The notes beneath the pieces are model-generated. The model was not told where the DNA came from and ran no database searches. It saw only the letters and a program-made list of their open reading frames with translations. Below, piece after piece: positions 19,590-29,339 of a stretch of 64,000 nt of DNA (within the stretch, counting starts at the first letter, position 1; each line of letters opens with the position of its first letter). This DNA comes from Mycolicibacterium iranicum. Its GTDB lineage: Bacteria; Actinomycetota; Actinomycetes; Mycobacteriales; Mycobacteriaceae. Location of the stretch: NCBI RefSeq assembly GCF_014190915.1, contig NZ_JACHVU010000004.1, forward strand, positions 434,001 through 498,000, written 5' to 3'. The position numbers and the translations under genes are program-made.

Positions 19590-20057
19590 TCAGTGCGATG
19601 CTGCGCGGCGCAGCCGGGGCCGCCGTTTCGTGGGGTCGTGCTGACCTGCCAGCGTGACGGCCAGCAGTGTCATGACCGCGCCCAGGCCGAGGTGCAGCCA
19701 GTTGGTGGCGGTGTTGAGGGGGATGACGTGGGCGTTGCTGCCGAATTCCACCAGGATGCCGTAGAGCCACAGCCCCAGATACAGCGCGCCTCCGGCGAGC
19801 AGGTAGGCCCGCGCTCCGGCGTACGTGCGCGCGAAGAAGAAGCCTGCGGCGCCGACGGCCATATGGACGATGTTCAGCACTGCGCAGACGGCGAACGTAC
19901 CGAAAAGCAGGGCGCCCGACCGCTGCCCGAACCAGCTCAGATTGTCGAGGTCAGACGTGATGCCCGGGATGAACCCCAGGACGCCGAGCATGAGCAGCAC
20001 GACGGCGACGATGAGCGCGGCACCCTGCACCGCCATGTATTTCGGGGTTGTGGACAT
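19590..20057 (-). CDS. DUF4383-type four-helix membrane protein
   Basis: 155-residue protein with four hydrophobic helices (AVQGAALIVAVVLLMLGVLG, LLFGTFAVCAVLNIVHMAVG, AYLLAGGALYLGLWLYGIL and WLHLGLGAVMTLLAVTLAG). The NIVHMAVGAAGF segment and the layout fit DUF4383, a family common in Actinobacteria and often linked with general stress genes; no biochemical role is known. ATG 20057 is preceded by GGAGG at 5-6 nt spacing. Upstream are a short palindrome (CACGTC/GACGTG, 20070-20088) and a weak SigF-like promoter. Confidence 0.82.
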   Translation of the reverse strand: MSTTPKYMAVQGAALIVAVVLLMLGVLGFIPGITSDLDNLSWFGQRSGALLFGTFAVCAVLNIVHMAVGAAGFFFARTYAGARAYLLAGGALYLGLWLYGILVEFGSNAHVIPLNTATNWLHLGLGAVMTLLAVTLAGQHDPTKRRPRLRRAASH

Positions 20058-20100
20058 TCGCGCCTCCTTCACGTCGCTTATTGACGTGTGTGAATGGGAG

Positions 20101-20125
20101 ATACCCATCCTGGGCGGCGCGTAAC
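20101..20125 (-). promoter_or_regulatory. Weak SigF-like promoter for the DUF4383 gene
   Basis: Minus-strand reading GTTA-N15-GGGTAT matches the mycobacterial SigF pattern GTTT-N15-GGGTA except for one base in the -35. It lies 44 bp upstream of the ATG, with a 6-bp inverted repeat CACGTC/GACGTG between. A stress-sigma promoter is plausible given the stronger sites near 32-40 kb. Confidence 0.4.
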
Positions 20126-20130
20126 ACCGG

Positions 20131-22023
20131 TCAGGAGCGCAGGATCGGCCTCAGCGCGTCGAGCACCGATGGATCCTCGATCGTCGACGGCACCGGCTCG
20201 TCCCGCCCGGCCGCCAGCCCGCGCATGGTCTTGCGCAGGATCTTTCCCGAGCGGGTCTTCGGCAGCGCGGGCACGACGTCGACGAGTTTGAATGCGGCGA
20301 CCGCGCCGATCTCGTCGCGCACCAGTTGGACCAGCTCCTCGCAGAGGCCCTCGGTCGAGGCGCCCGACTTGACGACGACGAGACCCCGCGGGGCCTGGCC
20401 CTTGATCTCGTCGGCAACGCCGATCACGGCGCATTCGGCGACCGCCGGGTGGGTGGCCAGCACTTCTTCGATCGCCCCGGTGGACAACCGGTGGCCGGCC
20501 ACGTTGATGACGTCGTCGATGCGGCCCATGACGAACAGGTAGCCGTCCTCGTCGACGTGGCCGCCGTCGCCGGTCAGGTAATAGCCGGGGTACTCGGTGA
20601 GGTACGCCGCCTGATAGCGGTCCTGGGCGTTCCACAGCGTGGGCAGCGTGCCGGGTGGCAGCGGCAACTTGATCGAGATCGCGCCTTCCTGCCCGGGGGC
20701 GCAGTCGTGGCCCTGCTCGTCGAGGATGTGCACGTCGTACCCGGGCATGGGCACGGTGGGGGAGCCCGCCTTGATCGGAAGTTGTTCGGTCCCCATCGGA
20801 TTGGCGGCGATCGGCCAGCCGGTCTCGGTCTGCCACCAGTGGTCGACGACCGGGATGCCGAGCTTCTCGGCGGCCCAGTGGTAGGTGTCGGGGTCCAGAC
20901 GCTCGCCGGCGAGGAACAGATATTTCAACCGGGAGAGGTCGTGGTCGGCCTCCGGACCGTGCAGGTACCGCCCCTCGGGGTCCTCTTTGCGGATCGCGCG
21001 GATCGCGGTCGGCGCGGTGAACAACGCCTTGACGCCGTGCTCGGAGGCGACCCGCCAGAACGCACCGGGGTCCGGCGTGCCGACCGGCTTGCCCTCGTAC
21101 AGCACGGTGGTGGCGCCGAGCAGCAGTGGGGCATAGACGATGTAGGAGTGGCCGACCACCCAGCCGACGTCGGAGGCGGCCCAGAACACGTCGCCCGGCG
21201 CGATGTCGTAGATGTGGCGCATGCTCCACAGCAGCGCGACCGCATGCCCGCCGTTGTCGCGGACGATGCCCTTCGGCTTGCCGGTGGTGCCGGAGGTGTA
21301 GAGGACATAGAGCGGGTCGGTCGCCGCCACGGGCACCGGCGCCACGGGCTCGGCGCCGTTCTCGGCGGCCATCACGTCGGCCCAGTCCAGGTCGCGACCC
21401 TCGACCAGCTCGCAGCGCAGCCGATCACGTTGCACCACAACACAATGCGTGGGCGGATGCTCGCTCATGCCGATCGCGGCGTCGAGCATCGGCTTGTACT
21501 CGACGGCTCGGCTCGGTTCGATCCCGCACGAGGCGGAGACGATCACGGTCGGGCGGACGTCGTCGATGCGCACGGCGAGCTCGTGGGGGGCGAATCCGCC
21601 GAACACCACCGAGTGCACGGCGCCCAGCCGGGCGCATGCCAGCATCGCGATCACGGCTTCGGGGATCATCGGCATGTAGATGACGACGCGGTCGCCCTTG
21701 CCCACCCCGAGCTTGCGCAGCGCCCCGGCGAAGCGGGATGTCTCGTCGAGCAGCTGGGCGTAGGTGTAGACGCGCTTGGTGTCGGTGACGGCCGAGTCGT
21801 AGATGAGGGCGGGCTGCTCGGCGCGGCCGGCCTCGACGTGACGGTCCAGCGCGTTGGCGCACGTGTTCAGTTCGGCGTCGGGAAACCAGCGGTAGAACGG
21901 CGGCCGGCTGTCGTCGAGGATGCGCTCGGGGGCCCGGGTCCAGGTCACGGCCGTCGCGGCATCGGCCCAGAAGGCCCCGGGGTCGTTGATGCTGGCATCG
22001 AAGAGGTCGCGGTACCCGGACAT
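20131..22023 (-). CDS. Propionyl-/acetyl-CoA synthetase (AMP-forming, PrpE-like)
   Basis: 630-residue acyl-CoA synthetase that activates a short carboxylate with ATP and CoA. It has the ACS N-terminal domain (YRDLFDASINDPGAFW), the P-loop YTSGTTGKPKG, the acetyl/propionyl pocket region VVDHWWQTETGWP, YYLTGDGGHVDEDGYLFVMG, and the catalytic lysine motif PKTRSGKILRK near the C-terminus. The overall sequence resembles PrpE (propionate) more than Acs, but substrate cannot be assigned safely. ATG 22023 gives MSGYRDLFD. It diverges from the alpha/beta hydrolase at 22061 with a 37-bp shared upstream region. Confidence 0.93.
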   Translation of the reverse strand: MSGYRDLFDASINDPGAFWADAATAVTWTRAPERILDDSRPPFYRWFPDAELNTCANALDRHVEAGRAEQPALIYDSAVTDTKRVYTYAQLLDETSRFAGALRKLGVGKGDRVVIYMPMIPEAVIAMLACARLGAVHSVVFGGFAPHELAVRIDDVRPTVIVSASCGIEPSRAVEYKPMLDAAIGMSEHPPTHCVVVQRDRLRCELVEGRDLDWADVMAAENGAEPVAPVPVAATDPLYVLYTSGTTGKPKGIVRDNGGHAVALLWSMRHIYDIAPGDVFWAASDVGWVVGHSYIVYAPLLLGATTVLYEGKPVGTPDPGAFWRVASEHGVKALFTAPTAIRAIRKEDPEGRYLHGPEADHDLSRLKYLFLAGERLDPDTYHWAAEKLGIPVVDHWWQTETGWPIAANPMGTEQLPIKAGSPTVPMPGYDVHILDEQGHDCAPGQEGAISIKLPLPPGTLPTLWNAQDRYQAAYLTEYPGYYLTGDGGHVDEDGYLFVMGRIDDVINVAGHRLSTGAIEEVLATHPAVAECAVIGVADEIKGQAPRGLVVVKSGASTEGLCEELVQLVRDEIGAVAAFKLVDVVPALPKTRSGKILRKTMRGLAAGRDEPVPSTIEDPSVLDALRPILRS

Positions 22024-22060
22024 ATCAGCACCGTAGACCTTTCCGATTAGTCTCAGGGCC

Positions 22061-22933
22061 ATGACGAACCAACCCCCGCCAATCGGAGGGGTGCGCCGCA
22101 GCCATGTCACCGTCAACGGGATCGACTTCCACGTGACCGAGGCGGGGCCCGAGGACGGCAGGCCCGTCCTCGCCCTGCACGGCTGGCCGCAGCACCACTG
22201 GGCGTACCGCGACCTGCTCGCCGACCCCCCGCCTGGCCTGCGCATCATCGTGCCCGATCTGCCCGGCTACGGCTGGTCCGGTCCGCCGCCGCACCGGTGG
22301 GCCAAAGAGGACGTCGTCACCGATCTGGTGGCGCTCGCCGACGCGCTCGGGCTGGACCGCTTCCTGCTGGTCGGCCACGACTGGGGCGGCTACATCGGGC
22401 ACCTGTTGGCGCTGCGTATCCCCGAGCGCATCGACGCTTATCTGGCGCTGAACATCGCGCACCCGTGGGTGCCGCCGAAGGTGATGGCGCCGCACCTGTG
22501 GCGGTTCATGCTGTACCAGCCGGTGGTGGCCTCGATCGGCGTGCCCTTGCAGCGGCGCACGCCGTACCTGGAGAAGGTCGTGTTCCGCGTGGCGGCCCCG
22601 AAGCTGGACCGCGACACGGTGCGCGTGTACGCCGAGCGCTTCCGCGACCCGGCGGTGGCGCGCACGGCCCGCGACACGTACCGGACGTTCCTGACCCGCG
22701 AGATCCCGGCGGCGGTGCGCAACGGCGAGCGGCGCAGGTCGACGGTGCCGACGCGCGTGCTGTTCGGCCGGGAGGACACCGCGATCCACCCGGATCTGGC
22801 TTCTGCCGAGACCGCACGCGCCGACGACTACACGGTCGAGGTCGTCGACGGCGGGCACTTCATCCTCGACGAGCAGCCACAGCTGGTGCGAGCCAAGCTG
22901 ATTGCGGTCGCCGAGGAGTTCCCGGCCCGCTGA
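22061..22933 (+). CDS. Alpha/beta hydrolase (epoxide hydrolase/haloalkane dehalogenase-like)
   Basis: 290-residue alpha/beta hydrolase fold enzyme. The oxyanion-hole motif is HGWPQHH, and the nucleophile elbow is GHDWGGYIG, with Asp in place of Ser, typical of epoxide hydrolases and haloalkane dehalogenases. The acid lies in LFGREDTAIH and the histidine in GGHFILDEQP. Reaction class is therefore epoxide or halide hydrolysis rather than esterase. Substrate unknown. It is divergently transcribed from the acyl-CoA synthetase and ends before a long nested hairpin shared with kdpE. Confidence 0.85.
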   Translation: MTNQPPPIGGVRRSHVTVNGIDFHVTEAGPEDGRPVLALHGWPQHHWAYRDLLADPPPGLRIIVPDLPGYGWSGPPPHRWAKEDVVTDLVALADALGLDRFLLVGHDWGGYIGHLLALRIPERIDAYLALNIAHPWVPPKVMAPHLWRFMLYQPVVASIGVPLQRRTPYLEKVVFRVAAPKLDRDTVRVYAERFRDPAVARTARDTYRTFLTREIPAAVRNGERRRSTVPTRVLFGREDTAIHPDLASAETARADDYTVEVVDGGHFILDEQPQLVRAKLIAVAEEFPAR

Positions 22934-22979
22934 CCCGCCCGGCTCGTCGCCCGCCCTGCTTTTCGCCCGCCCCACTTTT

Positions 22980-23043
22980 CGCCGAACTGAGGTTCCCGGT
23001 CGTTGAATCGCCCGCGATCACAGCCTGGAACCTCAGTTCGGCG
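22980..23043. terminator. Long nested inverted repeat between convergent genes
   Basis: Perfect 17-bp arms CGCCGAACTGAGGTTCC (22980-22996) and GGAACCTCAGTTCGGCG (23027-23043) enclose a second hairpin ATCGC-cc-GCGAT. The 64-nt structure sits between the alpha/beta hydrolase and kdpE, which converge. A bidirectional terminator is likely; it may also be a copy of a dispersed palindromic repeat. Confidence 0.55.
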
Positions 23044-23092
23044 CACGGGGGCGTGGCGATCAGGGGCGTGGCGAGCAGCGGGGGCGTGGGGG

Positions 23093-23785
23093 TTACTGTT
23101 GGAAGCGGTAGCCCATGCCTGCCTCGGTGAGCAGGTGCACCGGGTGTGACGGGTCGTCTTCGAGCTTGCGCCGCAGCTGCGCGAGGTACACCCGGAGGTA
23201 GTGCGTCTCCTTGGCGTAGGCGGGTCCCCACACCTCCTTGAGGAGTTCCTCGCGGCCGACCAGCTTCCCGCGATTGCGGACCAGCATCTCGAGCATCCCC
23301 CACTCGGTCGGCGTCAGGTGTACCTCGGCGCCGTTCTTGGTGACCTTCTTCGCCGCGAGGTCGACGGTGAACGACGAGGTCTCGACCACCGGCTCGTCGG
23401 TCTCGGCCGCGGTGGCGCCCCGGCGCACGGCGGCCCGCAGCCGGGCCAGGAACTCGTCCATGCCAAAGGGTTTGGTGACGTAGTCGTCGGCGCCCGCGTC
23501 CAGCGCTTCGACCTTGTCGGAGGAGTCGGTGCGTGCCGAGAGCACGATGACCGGCGCCGACAGCCAGCCACGCAGGCCGCCCAGCACGTCGATGCCCGAC
23601 ATGTCGGGCAGTCCGAGGTCCAGGATGACCACGTCAGGTTTGTGGTCGGCGGCGGTCTTGAGTGCCTCTGTGCCCGTCGCCGCCGTGTGCACCTCGTATC
23701 CGCGCACCGACAGGTTGATCCGCAGCGCCCGCAGGATCTGTGGCTCGTCGTCGATGACGAGGACCCGGGTCTTGACGGCGTTCAC
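23093..23785 (-). CDS. kdpE: KDP operon response regulator
   Basis: 230-residue OmpR-type response regulator that activates kdp transcription under potassium limitation. The receiver domain has the acidic pair VIDDEP, the phospho-acceptor Asp in VVILDLGLPD, and the conserved Lys in VTKPFG. The C-terminal winged helix has LTPTEWGMLEMLVRN and THYLRVYLAQLRRKLE. GTG 23785 overlaps the kdpD stop by 4 bp. It is the last gene of the co-directional kdp cluster and converges on the hydrolase at 22061, with a hairpin between. Confidence 0.97.
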   Translation of the reverse strand: MNAVKTRVLVIDDEPQILRALRINLSVRGYEVHTAATGTEALKTAADHKPDVVILDLGLPDMSGIDVLGGLRGWLSAPVIVLSARTDSSDKVEALDAGADDYVTKPFGMDEFLARLRAAVRRGATAAETDEPVVETSSFTVDLAAKKVTKNGAEVHLTPTEWGMLEMLVRNRGKLVGREELLKEVWGPAYAKETHYLRVYLAQLRRKLEDDPSHPVHLLTEAGMGYRFQQ

Positions 23786-26325
23786 TGCGGCGCCGCCAGA
23801 TCGATCTCGACGGTCAGGCCGCCGCCGGGGGTGTCGTTCGCCGAGATGGTCCCGCCCATGGCCTCGACGAAGCCCCGTGCCACCGAGAGGCCGAGTCCGA
23901 CACCGACGCCCGTGTTCTGGTCTCCGAGGCGCTGAAAGGGCGCGAACAGTTCGGTCTCGGCGCCACGCCGAATGCCGGGGCCTTCGTCGGCGACGGCGAT
24001 GAGCACACGGTCGCCGATCCGCCCGGCCGTCACCCGGATGGGCCCGTCGGTCGAATACCGCAGCGCGTTGTCGACGACGTTGGCCAGCACCCGCTCCAGC
24101 AGACCGCTGTCGGCCAGCGCGACGGTGCCGCCGACCTCCACCTTCACTCGGTCCAGCCCGGCGCGTAAACCCGTGCCGCCGTGGCTGATACCGAGCAGCG
24201 CGCGGGGCACCGCCTCTTCCAGATAGACCGTGCGCAGGTCGGGCCGGACGACGCCGGCGGCCAGCCGGGACGAGTCGAGCAGGTTGCCCACGAGCGCCGT
24301 CAGCTGATCGATCGACTCCTCGACGGTGGCCAGCAGTTCCTCGGTGTCCTCGGCGGAGAAGTCGATGTCGTCGCTGCGCAGGCTCGACACGGACGCTTTG
24401 GCCGCGGCCAGCGGGGTGCGCAGGTCGTGGCTCACGGCCGACAGCAGGGACCTTCGCAGTTCGTCGGCCCTGGCGATCGCGTCGGCCCTGCCGGCCTCCT
24501 CGGTGAGCTCCTTCTGCCGCACGAGACCGGCGGCCTGGTTCGCCACGGCCCCGAGCACCCGGCGGTCGCGGGCGGCGAGCTTGCGCCCGGCCATTACGAG
24601 CCAGAACTCCTCGGGGTCGGACTCGGTGCCCACCTCGATCGCGGTGTCCGCCTCGTCGACCGTGACGCAGGGATCCGTTCCGGCGCAACCCACGACGTCG
24701 CCGCCGCGCGCCTCACCGCGGACGAGGCTGACGGACCGTTGCCCGTAGGCCTCGCGGACCCGCTCCAGCAACGTGTCGAGGTCGGCTCCCCGCAGCACCG
24801 ACCCTGCGAACAGGGCCAGCAGCTCGGCTTCCCGTGCGGCCGAACGGGATTCACGCGCGCGGTTGGCCGCCCCGTCGACCAGAGCGGCCACGGCGACCGC
24901 GACGGCGAGCAGCACCACGACGGTGATCGCGCTGTCGGGTTCGGAGATCGTGAACGTGTACCGGGGTTCGACGAGGAAGAAGTTCAGCAGGCAGCCCGAC
25001 AGCACCGCCGAAAGTGCCGCCGGGGCAATGCCTCCGAGCAGCGCGACCACCAGGACCCCGATGAAGAAGAGGGCGCTCTCGCCGCCGATGCCGAGAAGCG
25101 GATCGAGTAGCACGGTGATCGCGCAGATCACCGCCGGGACGACGACCGCTGCGAGCCACGACAGCACGTACCGGTCGCGGGGCGCGATCCGGTGCCACAG
25201 CGACGGCCCGCGGGCCTCGTCGTGGGTGACCATGTGGACGTCGATGCGGCCCGAGTTCTGCACCACCGCAGCGCCGATGCCCTCGTCGAAGATCCGAGCC
25301 CACCGCGACCGGCGTGAGGTGCCGATCACCAGCTGGGTGGCGTTCATCTCGCGCGCGAAGTCCAGCAGCGCCGCCGGCACCCCGCCCGCGCCGTCCCCCA
25401 CGACGGTGTGCAGCGTGGCCCCGATGCCGGCAGCCAGTTCCCGGACCCGGTGCATCTGCGGCGCCGCCACCCCGGAGAGCCCGTCGCCGCGCACGACGTG
25501 CACGATCATCAGCTCGGCGCTCGACTTCGAGGCGATTCGGGACGCCCTGCGCACCAACGTCTCCGACTCTGATCCGCCCGTGACGGCGACGACCACGCGC
25601 TCGCGGGCCTCCCAGGTGGCGGTGATCTTGTTGTCGGCGCGGTACTTCTCCAGCGCGGCGTCGACCTGGTCGGCCAGCCAGAGCAGCGCCAGTTCCCGCA
25701 GCGCGGTCAGGTTGCCGGCGCGGAAGTAGTTCGACAGGGCGGCGTCGATGCGTTCGGGGCCGTACACGTTTCCGTGAGCGAGCCTGCGCCGCAGCGCTTC
25801 CGGGGTGATGTCGACCAGCTCGATCTGGTCGGCGGCGCGCACCACCTCGTCGGGGACCTTCTCCTGCTGTTCGATTCCGGTGATCTGGGTGACGACGTCG
25901 TTGAGGCTTTCGAGGTGCTGGACGTTGACGGTGGTGATCACGGTGATGCCGGCGGCGAGCAGCTCCTGGATGTCCTGCCAGCGCTTGGGGTTCCTGCTCC
26001 CGGGTGCGTTGGTGTGGGCGAGTTCGTCGACGAGCACCACCTGGGGGTTGCGGCGCAGGACCGCGTCGACGTCCAGCTCGGGGAAGTTGCGACCCCGGTA
26101 CTCGATGAGCTTGGCGGGCACCGTCTCGATGCCGTCGAACAGCTCCGCGGTCTTTGTGCGGCCGTGGGTCTCGACCACCGCGGCGACGAGGTCGGTGCCG
26201 CGTTCGAGGCGGCGGTGCGCCTCGCCGAGCATCGCGTAGGTCTTGCCGACGCCGGGTGCCGCACCCAGGTAGATGCGCAGTTCACCCCGTTTGCGGTCCG
26301 ACGGTCTCACGTGCCCATCATCCAC
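23782..26325 (-). CDS. kdpD: KdpD sensor histidine kinase
   Basis: 847-residue membrane sensor of potassium and turgor stress. It has the N-terminal KdpD domain with Walker A GAAPGVGKT (residues 21-29), then a universal-stress-like domain with VVAVTGGSESE. Four closely spaced transmembrane helices follow (DUF4118, from VLSWLAAVVVPAVICAI to VALVDG), then a GAF-like region and a HisKA domain with the phospho-His in AVSHDLRTPLAAAKAS. The ATPase domain carries NVVDNALRYS and the G-box DEGPGI. All catalytic elements are intact. It is transcribed with kdpFABC upstream; in M. tuberculosis kdpDE diverge from kdpFABC. Confidence 0.97.
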   Translation of the reverse strand: MDDGHVRPSDRKRGELRIYLGAAPGVGKTYAMLGEAHRRLERGTDLVAAVVETHGRTKTAELFDGIETVPAKLIEYRGRNFPELDVDAVLRRNPQVVLVDELAHTNAPGSRNPKRWQDIQELLAAGITVITTVNVQHLESLNDVVTQITGIEQQEKVPDEVVRAADQIELVDITPEALRRRLAHGNVYGPERIDAALSNYFRAGNLTALRELALLWLADQVDAALEKYRADNKITATWEARERVVVAVTGGSESETLVRRASRIASKSSAELMIVHVVRGDGLSGVAAPQMHRVRELAAGIGATLHTVVGDGAGGVPAALLDFAREMNATQLVIGTSRRSRWARIFDEGIGAAVVQNSGRIDVHMVTHDEARGPSLWHRIAPRDRYVLSWLAAVVVPAVICAITVLLDPLLGIGGESALFFIGVLVVALLGGIAPAALSAVLSGCLLNFFLVEPRYTFTISEPDSAITVVVLLAVAVAVAALVDGAANRARESRSAAREAELLALFAGSVLRGADLDTLLERVREAYGQRSVSLVRGEARGGDVVGCAGTDPCVTVDEADTAIEVGTESDPEEFWLVMAGRKLAARDRRVLGAVANQAAGLVRQKELTEEAGRADAIARADELRRSLLSAVSHDLRTPLAAAKASVSSLRSDDIDFSAEDTEELLATVEESIDQLTALVGNLLDSSRLAAGVVRPDLRTVYLEEAVPRALLGISHGGTGLRAGLDRVKVEVGGTVALADSGLLERVLANVVDNALRYSTDGPIRVTAGRIGDRVLIAVADEGPGIRRGAETELFAPFQRLGDQNTGVGVGLGLSVARGFVEAMGGTISANDTPGGGLTVEIDLAAPQ

Positions 26326-26346
26326 CGCGTACGGATGTCACGGCCG

Positions 26347-27207
26347 TCACAGACGGTCCAGGGCCAGGTTGAGCTCCAGCACGTTGACCCGTGGCTCCCC
26401 GAGGAAGCCCAGCGTGCGGCCCTCGGTGTGCTCGGCGACGAGTGCACGCACCTGCTCGGGGTCCTTGCCGCGGGCGGCCGCGACACGCTCGACCTGCAGC
26501 TGGGCGTAGGCCGGGGAGATGTCGGGGTCGAGGCCGCTGCCGCTGGCCGTGACGGCGTCGGCGGGCACGGCGGGCTCGTCGGGCGCGGCGCCGCGCACCG
26601 CGACGATCTGTCCGGCGCTGTAGTCCTGCCCGGGTGCGGCGCACTCGACGCGGACGCCGGCGTAGGTGTCGACGAACGGGGTGGTGGTGGTCGCACACGG
26701 TTCGTTGACGCTCACGACCCGGGTCGGGTGGGCGACGACGCCGGTCGCGTCGCGGGGCCCGATCACCGACAGCACCGCGCCGACGCCTCCGCCGGTGCAG
26801 AAGGGCCGGGCGCCGTCGACGCCGTCGAGCCGGCCGACCGCGAGGCTGCGCGAGCAGACGAGCGTCAGCAGGCTGGGGGAGTCGGGCCTGTCGACGATGC
26901 TCTCCGGACCCAGGTTGCTCGCGCTGGTCGACAGCGGGTCGTAGCCGTCCCCGGCCGCCGACGGCCTGCCCTGGAAGTACCGGGGCAGCGGGTTGCCCTC
27001 GGCGTCGGTGTAGAGCTGGCCGATGAGGCTGCTGCCCACCGGCGTGCCGGCGACATGGAGGATCGAACCGTTCGCCTTCTCGGACAGCAGCGGTGTCTGC
27101 GCGATCAGCCACACCAGCAGCGGGTAGCCCAGCCCCAGCACGACGGTGAAGACGAGCAGCGCGCGCAGTGCTGCCCAGTGCTGGCGGACGACGGTGGACA
27201 GTGTCAT
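26347..27207 (-). CDS. kdpC: Potassium-transporting ATPase subunit KdpC
   Basis: 286-residue accessory subunit stabilising the KdpFABC complex. It has one N-terminal membrane helix (LLVFTVVLGLGYPLLVWLIAQ), then a periplasmic-side domain with conserved SLIGQ, PRYFQGRPSAAG, YDPLSTSASNLGP, the DPDISPAYAQLQ block and the C-terminal NVLELNLALD. It is longer than the roughly 190-residue E. coli subunit because of an insertion of about 90 residues mid-protein (from LTLVCSRSLAVGRL to YSAGQI), as in other mycobacteria. It begins 2 bases after the kdpB stop. Confidence 0.95.
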   Translation of the reverse strand: MTLSTVVRQHWAALRALLVFTVVLGLGYPLLVWLIAQTPLLSEKANGSILHVAGTPVGSSLIGQLYTDAEGNPLPRYFQGRPSAAGDGYDPLSTSASNLGPESIVDRPDSPSLLTLVCSRSLAVGRLDGVDGARPFCTGGGVGAVLSVIGPRDATGVVAHPTRVVSVNEPCATTTTPFVDTYAGVRVECAAPGQDYSAGQIVAVRGAAPDEPAVPADAVTASGSGLDPDISPAYAQLQVERVAAARGKDPEQVRALVAEHTEGRTLGFLGEPRVNVLELNLALDRL

Positions 27208-27209
27208 GC

Positions 27210-29339
27210 TCACATCCCTGGGAGGAGTCGGACGATCAGATCGATCGCTGTGATGCCGAGGAAGGGGGCGACGATGCCGCCGATCCCGAAGACGGACAGG
27301 TTGCGGCTCAACAGTTTCGACGCGCTGCCGGGGGTGTACCGGACACCACGCAGCGACAACGGGATCAGGGCGACGATGATGATCGCGTTGAAGATGACCG
27401 CCGAGAGGATCGCCGACTGCGGACTGTGCAGTCGCATGACGTTGAGCAGTTCCAGCCCGGGGTAGACGCCGACAAACAGCGCCGGGATGATCGCGAAGTA
27501 TTTCGCGATGTCGTTGGCGATGGAGAACGTCGTCAGCGCCCCGCGGGTGATCAACAGCTGCTTGCCGATCTCGACGATCTCGATCAGCTTCGTCGGATCG
27601 GAATCGAGATCGACCATGTTGCCGGCTTCTTTGGCCGCGGACGTGCCCGTGTTCATCGCCACGCCGACGTCGGCCTGAGCCAGTGCCGGTGCGTCGTTGG
27701 TGCCGTCGCCGGTCATCGCGACCAGCCGGCCGCCGGCCTGTTCTTTCTTGATCAGGGCCAACTTGTCTTCCGGTGTGGCCTCGGCGAGGAAGTCGTCCAC
27801 CCCGGCCTCGTCGGCGATCGCCTTGGCGGTCAACGGGTTGTCGCCGGTGATCATCACGGTGCGGATCCCCATGCGGCGCATCTCGTCGAAACGCTCGCGC
27901 ATCCCGGGCTTCACGACGTCCTTGAGGTGGATGACGCCGAGTAATTGCGCTGCGCCGTCTGTGATCTCGCCGACGGCCAGCGGCGTGCCGCCGGCTGACG
28001 AGATCGCCTCGACGATCACCTCGAGTTCGGTGGGGACGGTGCCGCCTCCGGTGCGCATCCACTCCGCGACCGCGTTGGTGGCGCCCTTGCGCAGCCGGTG
28101 TCCGGCGATGTCGACACCCGACATCCTGGTGGTGGCGCTGAACTCGATCCAGGTGGCGTCGTCCACGTCTCCCGAACGCCGACCGTCGACACCGCACTGC
28201 TGCTCGGCGAAGGCCACGATGGATCGACCTTCGGGCGTCTCGTCGGCCAGGCTCGACAGCTGTGCGGCGTCGGCGAGCTGTTCGGGCGTGACACCCGGGA
28301 GCGGCACGAACTCCACCGCCTGCCGGTTGCCCAGCGTGATGGTGCCGGTCTTGTCGAGCAGCAGGGTATTCACGTCGCCGGCGGCCTCGACGGCGCGGCC
28401 GGACATCGCGAGCACGTTGCGTTGCACGAGCCGGTCCATGCCGGCGATACCGATCGCGCTGAGCAGGGCGCCGATCGTCGTCGGGATGAGGCACACCAGC
28501 AGCGACACCAGCACGATGCCGGTGACACCGTTTCCGTTGAGCGCCAGACTGTCCGGGACACCGGGGTTGTCCGCCTTGGCGTACATGGCCAACGGCTGCA
28601 GTCCGGCGACCGCGAAGACGAAGATGATCGTCAGCGACGCCAGCAGGATGTTGAGGGCGATCTCGTTGGGTGTCTTCTGTCGGTGGGCGCCTTCGACGAG
28701 GGCGATCATCCGGTCGATGAAGCTGTCTCCGGGTTTCTGCGTGATCTTGACGACGATGCGGTCCGAGAGCACCGTGGTGCCGCCCGTGACGGCTGACCGG
28801 TCGCCGCCGGACTCGCGGATCACCGGGGCGGACTCGCCGGTGATGGCCGACTCGTCAACGGAGGCAATGCCTTCCACGACATCGCCGTCACCGGGGATGG
28901 TCTGGCCGGCTTCGACGACGACGAGGTCGCCCTGCTGGAGCAGCGGTGCGGCGACCTCCTCCTCGCCTCCGGAGGGGGTGATTCGGCGTGCCGTGGTGTC
29001 GGTCTTGGCTTTTCGCAAACTGTCCGCCTGGGCTTTGCCGCGTCCCTCGGCGACCGCCTCGGCGAGGCTGGCGAAGACCACGGTCAGCCACAGCCACACC
29101 ACGATCAGCCCGGCGAACCACGTCGGGTCGACGAGGGCGAGCAGCGTGCTCCACACGGCACCGACCTCGACGATGAACATCACCGGGTTGCGCCACAGCG
29201 TGCGGGGGTCGAGCTTGCGCAGCGCCGCAGGCAGGGACGCGCGGAGCATGCCCGGATCGAGCAGCCCGATGCGCGTCGGCGTGGACGGCTGCGGCGACGT
29301 CTGCTGTCGGTGCGCGCCCTCGATGGTGGTCGATGTCAT
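27210..29339 (-). CDS. kdpB: Potassium-transporting P-type ATPase subunit KdpB
   Basis: 709-residue catalytic subunit energising potassium uptake. P-type ATPase motifs are all present: DESAITGES in the actuator domain, the phosphorylation motif DKTGTIT near residue 328, the KGAT nucleotide site, and the hinge [12 protein letters not shown]. Membrane helices flank these domains. The N-terminal extension (first about 45 residues, Thr/Pro-rich) precedes the conserved [19 protein letters not shown]. Its start overlaps the kdpA stop by 4 bp. Confidence 0.98.
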   Translation of the reverse strand: MTSTTIEGAHRQQTSPQPSTPTRIGLLDPGMLRASLPAALRKLDPRTLWRNPVMFIVEVGAVWSTLLALVDPTWFAGLIVVWLWLTVVFASLAEAVAEGRGKAQADSLRKAKTDTTARRITPSGGEEEVAAPLLQQGDLVVVEAGQTIPGDGDVVEGIASVDESAITGESAPVIRESGGDRSAVTGGTTVLSDRIVVKITQKPGDSFIDRMIALVEGAHRQKTPNEIALNILLASLTIIFVFAVAGLQPLAMYAKADNPGVPDSLALNGNGVTGIVLVSLLVCLIPTTIGALLSAIGIAGMDRLVQRNVLAMSGRAVEAAGDVNTLLLDKTGTITLGNRQAVEFVPLPGVTPEQLADAAQLSSLADETPEGRSIVAFAEQQCGVDGRRSGDVDDATWIEFSATTRMSGVDIAGHRLRKGATNAVAEWMRTGGGTVPTELEVIVEAISSAGGTPLAVGEITDGAAQLLGVIHLKDVVKPGMRERFDEMRRMGIRTVMITGDNPLTAKAIADEAGVDDFLAEATPEDKLALIKKEQAGGRLVAMTGDGTNDAPALAQADVGVAMNTGTSAAKEAGNMVDLDSDPTKLIEIVEIGKQLLITRGALTTFSIANDIAKYFAIIPALFVGVYPGLELLNVMRLHSPQSAILSAVIFNAIIIVALIPLSLRGVRYTPGSASKLLSRNLSVFGIGGIVAPFLGITAIDLIVRLLPGM

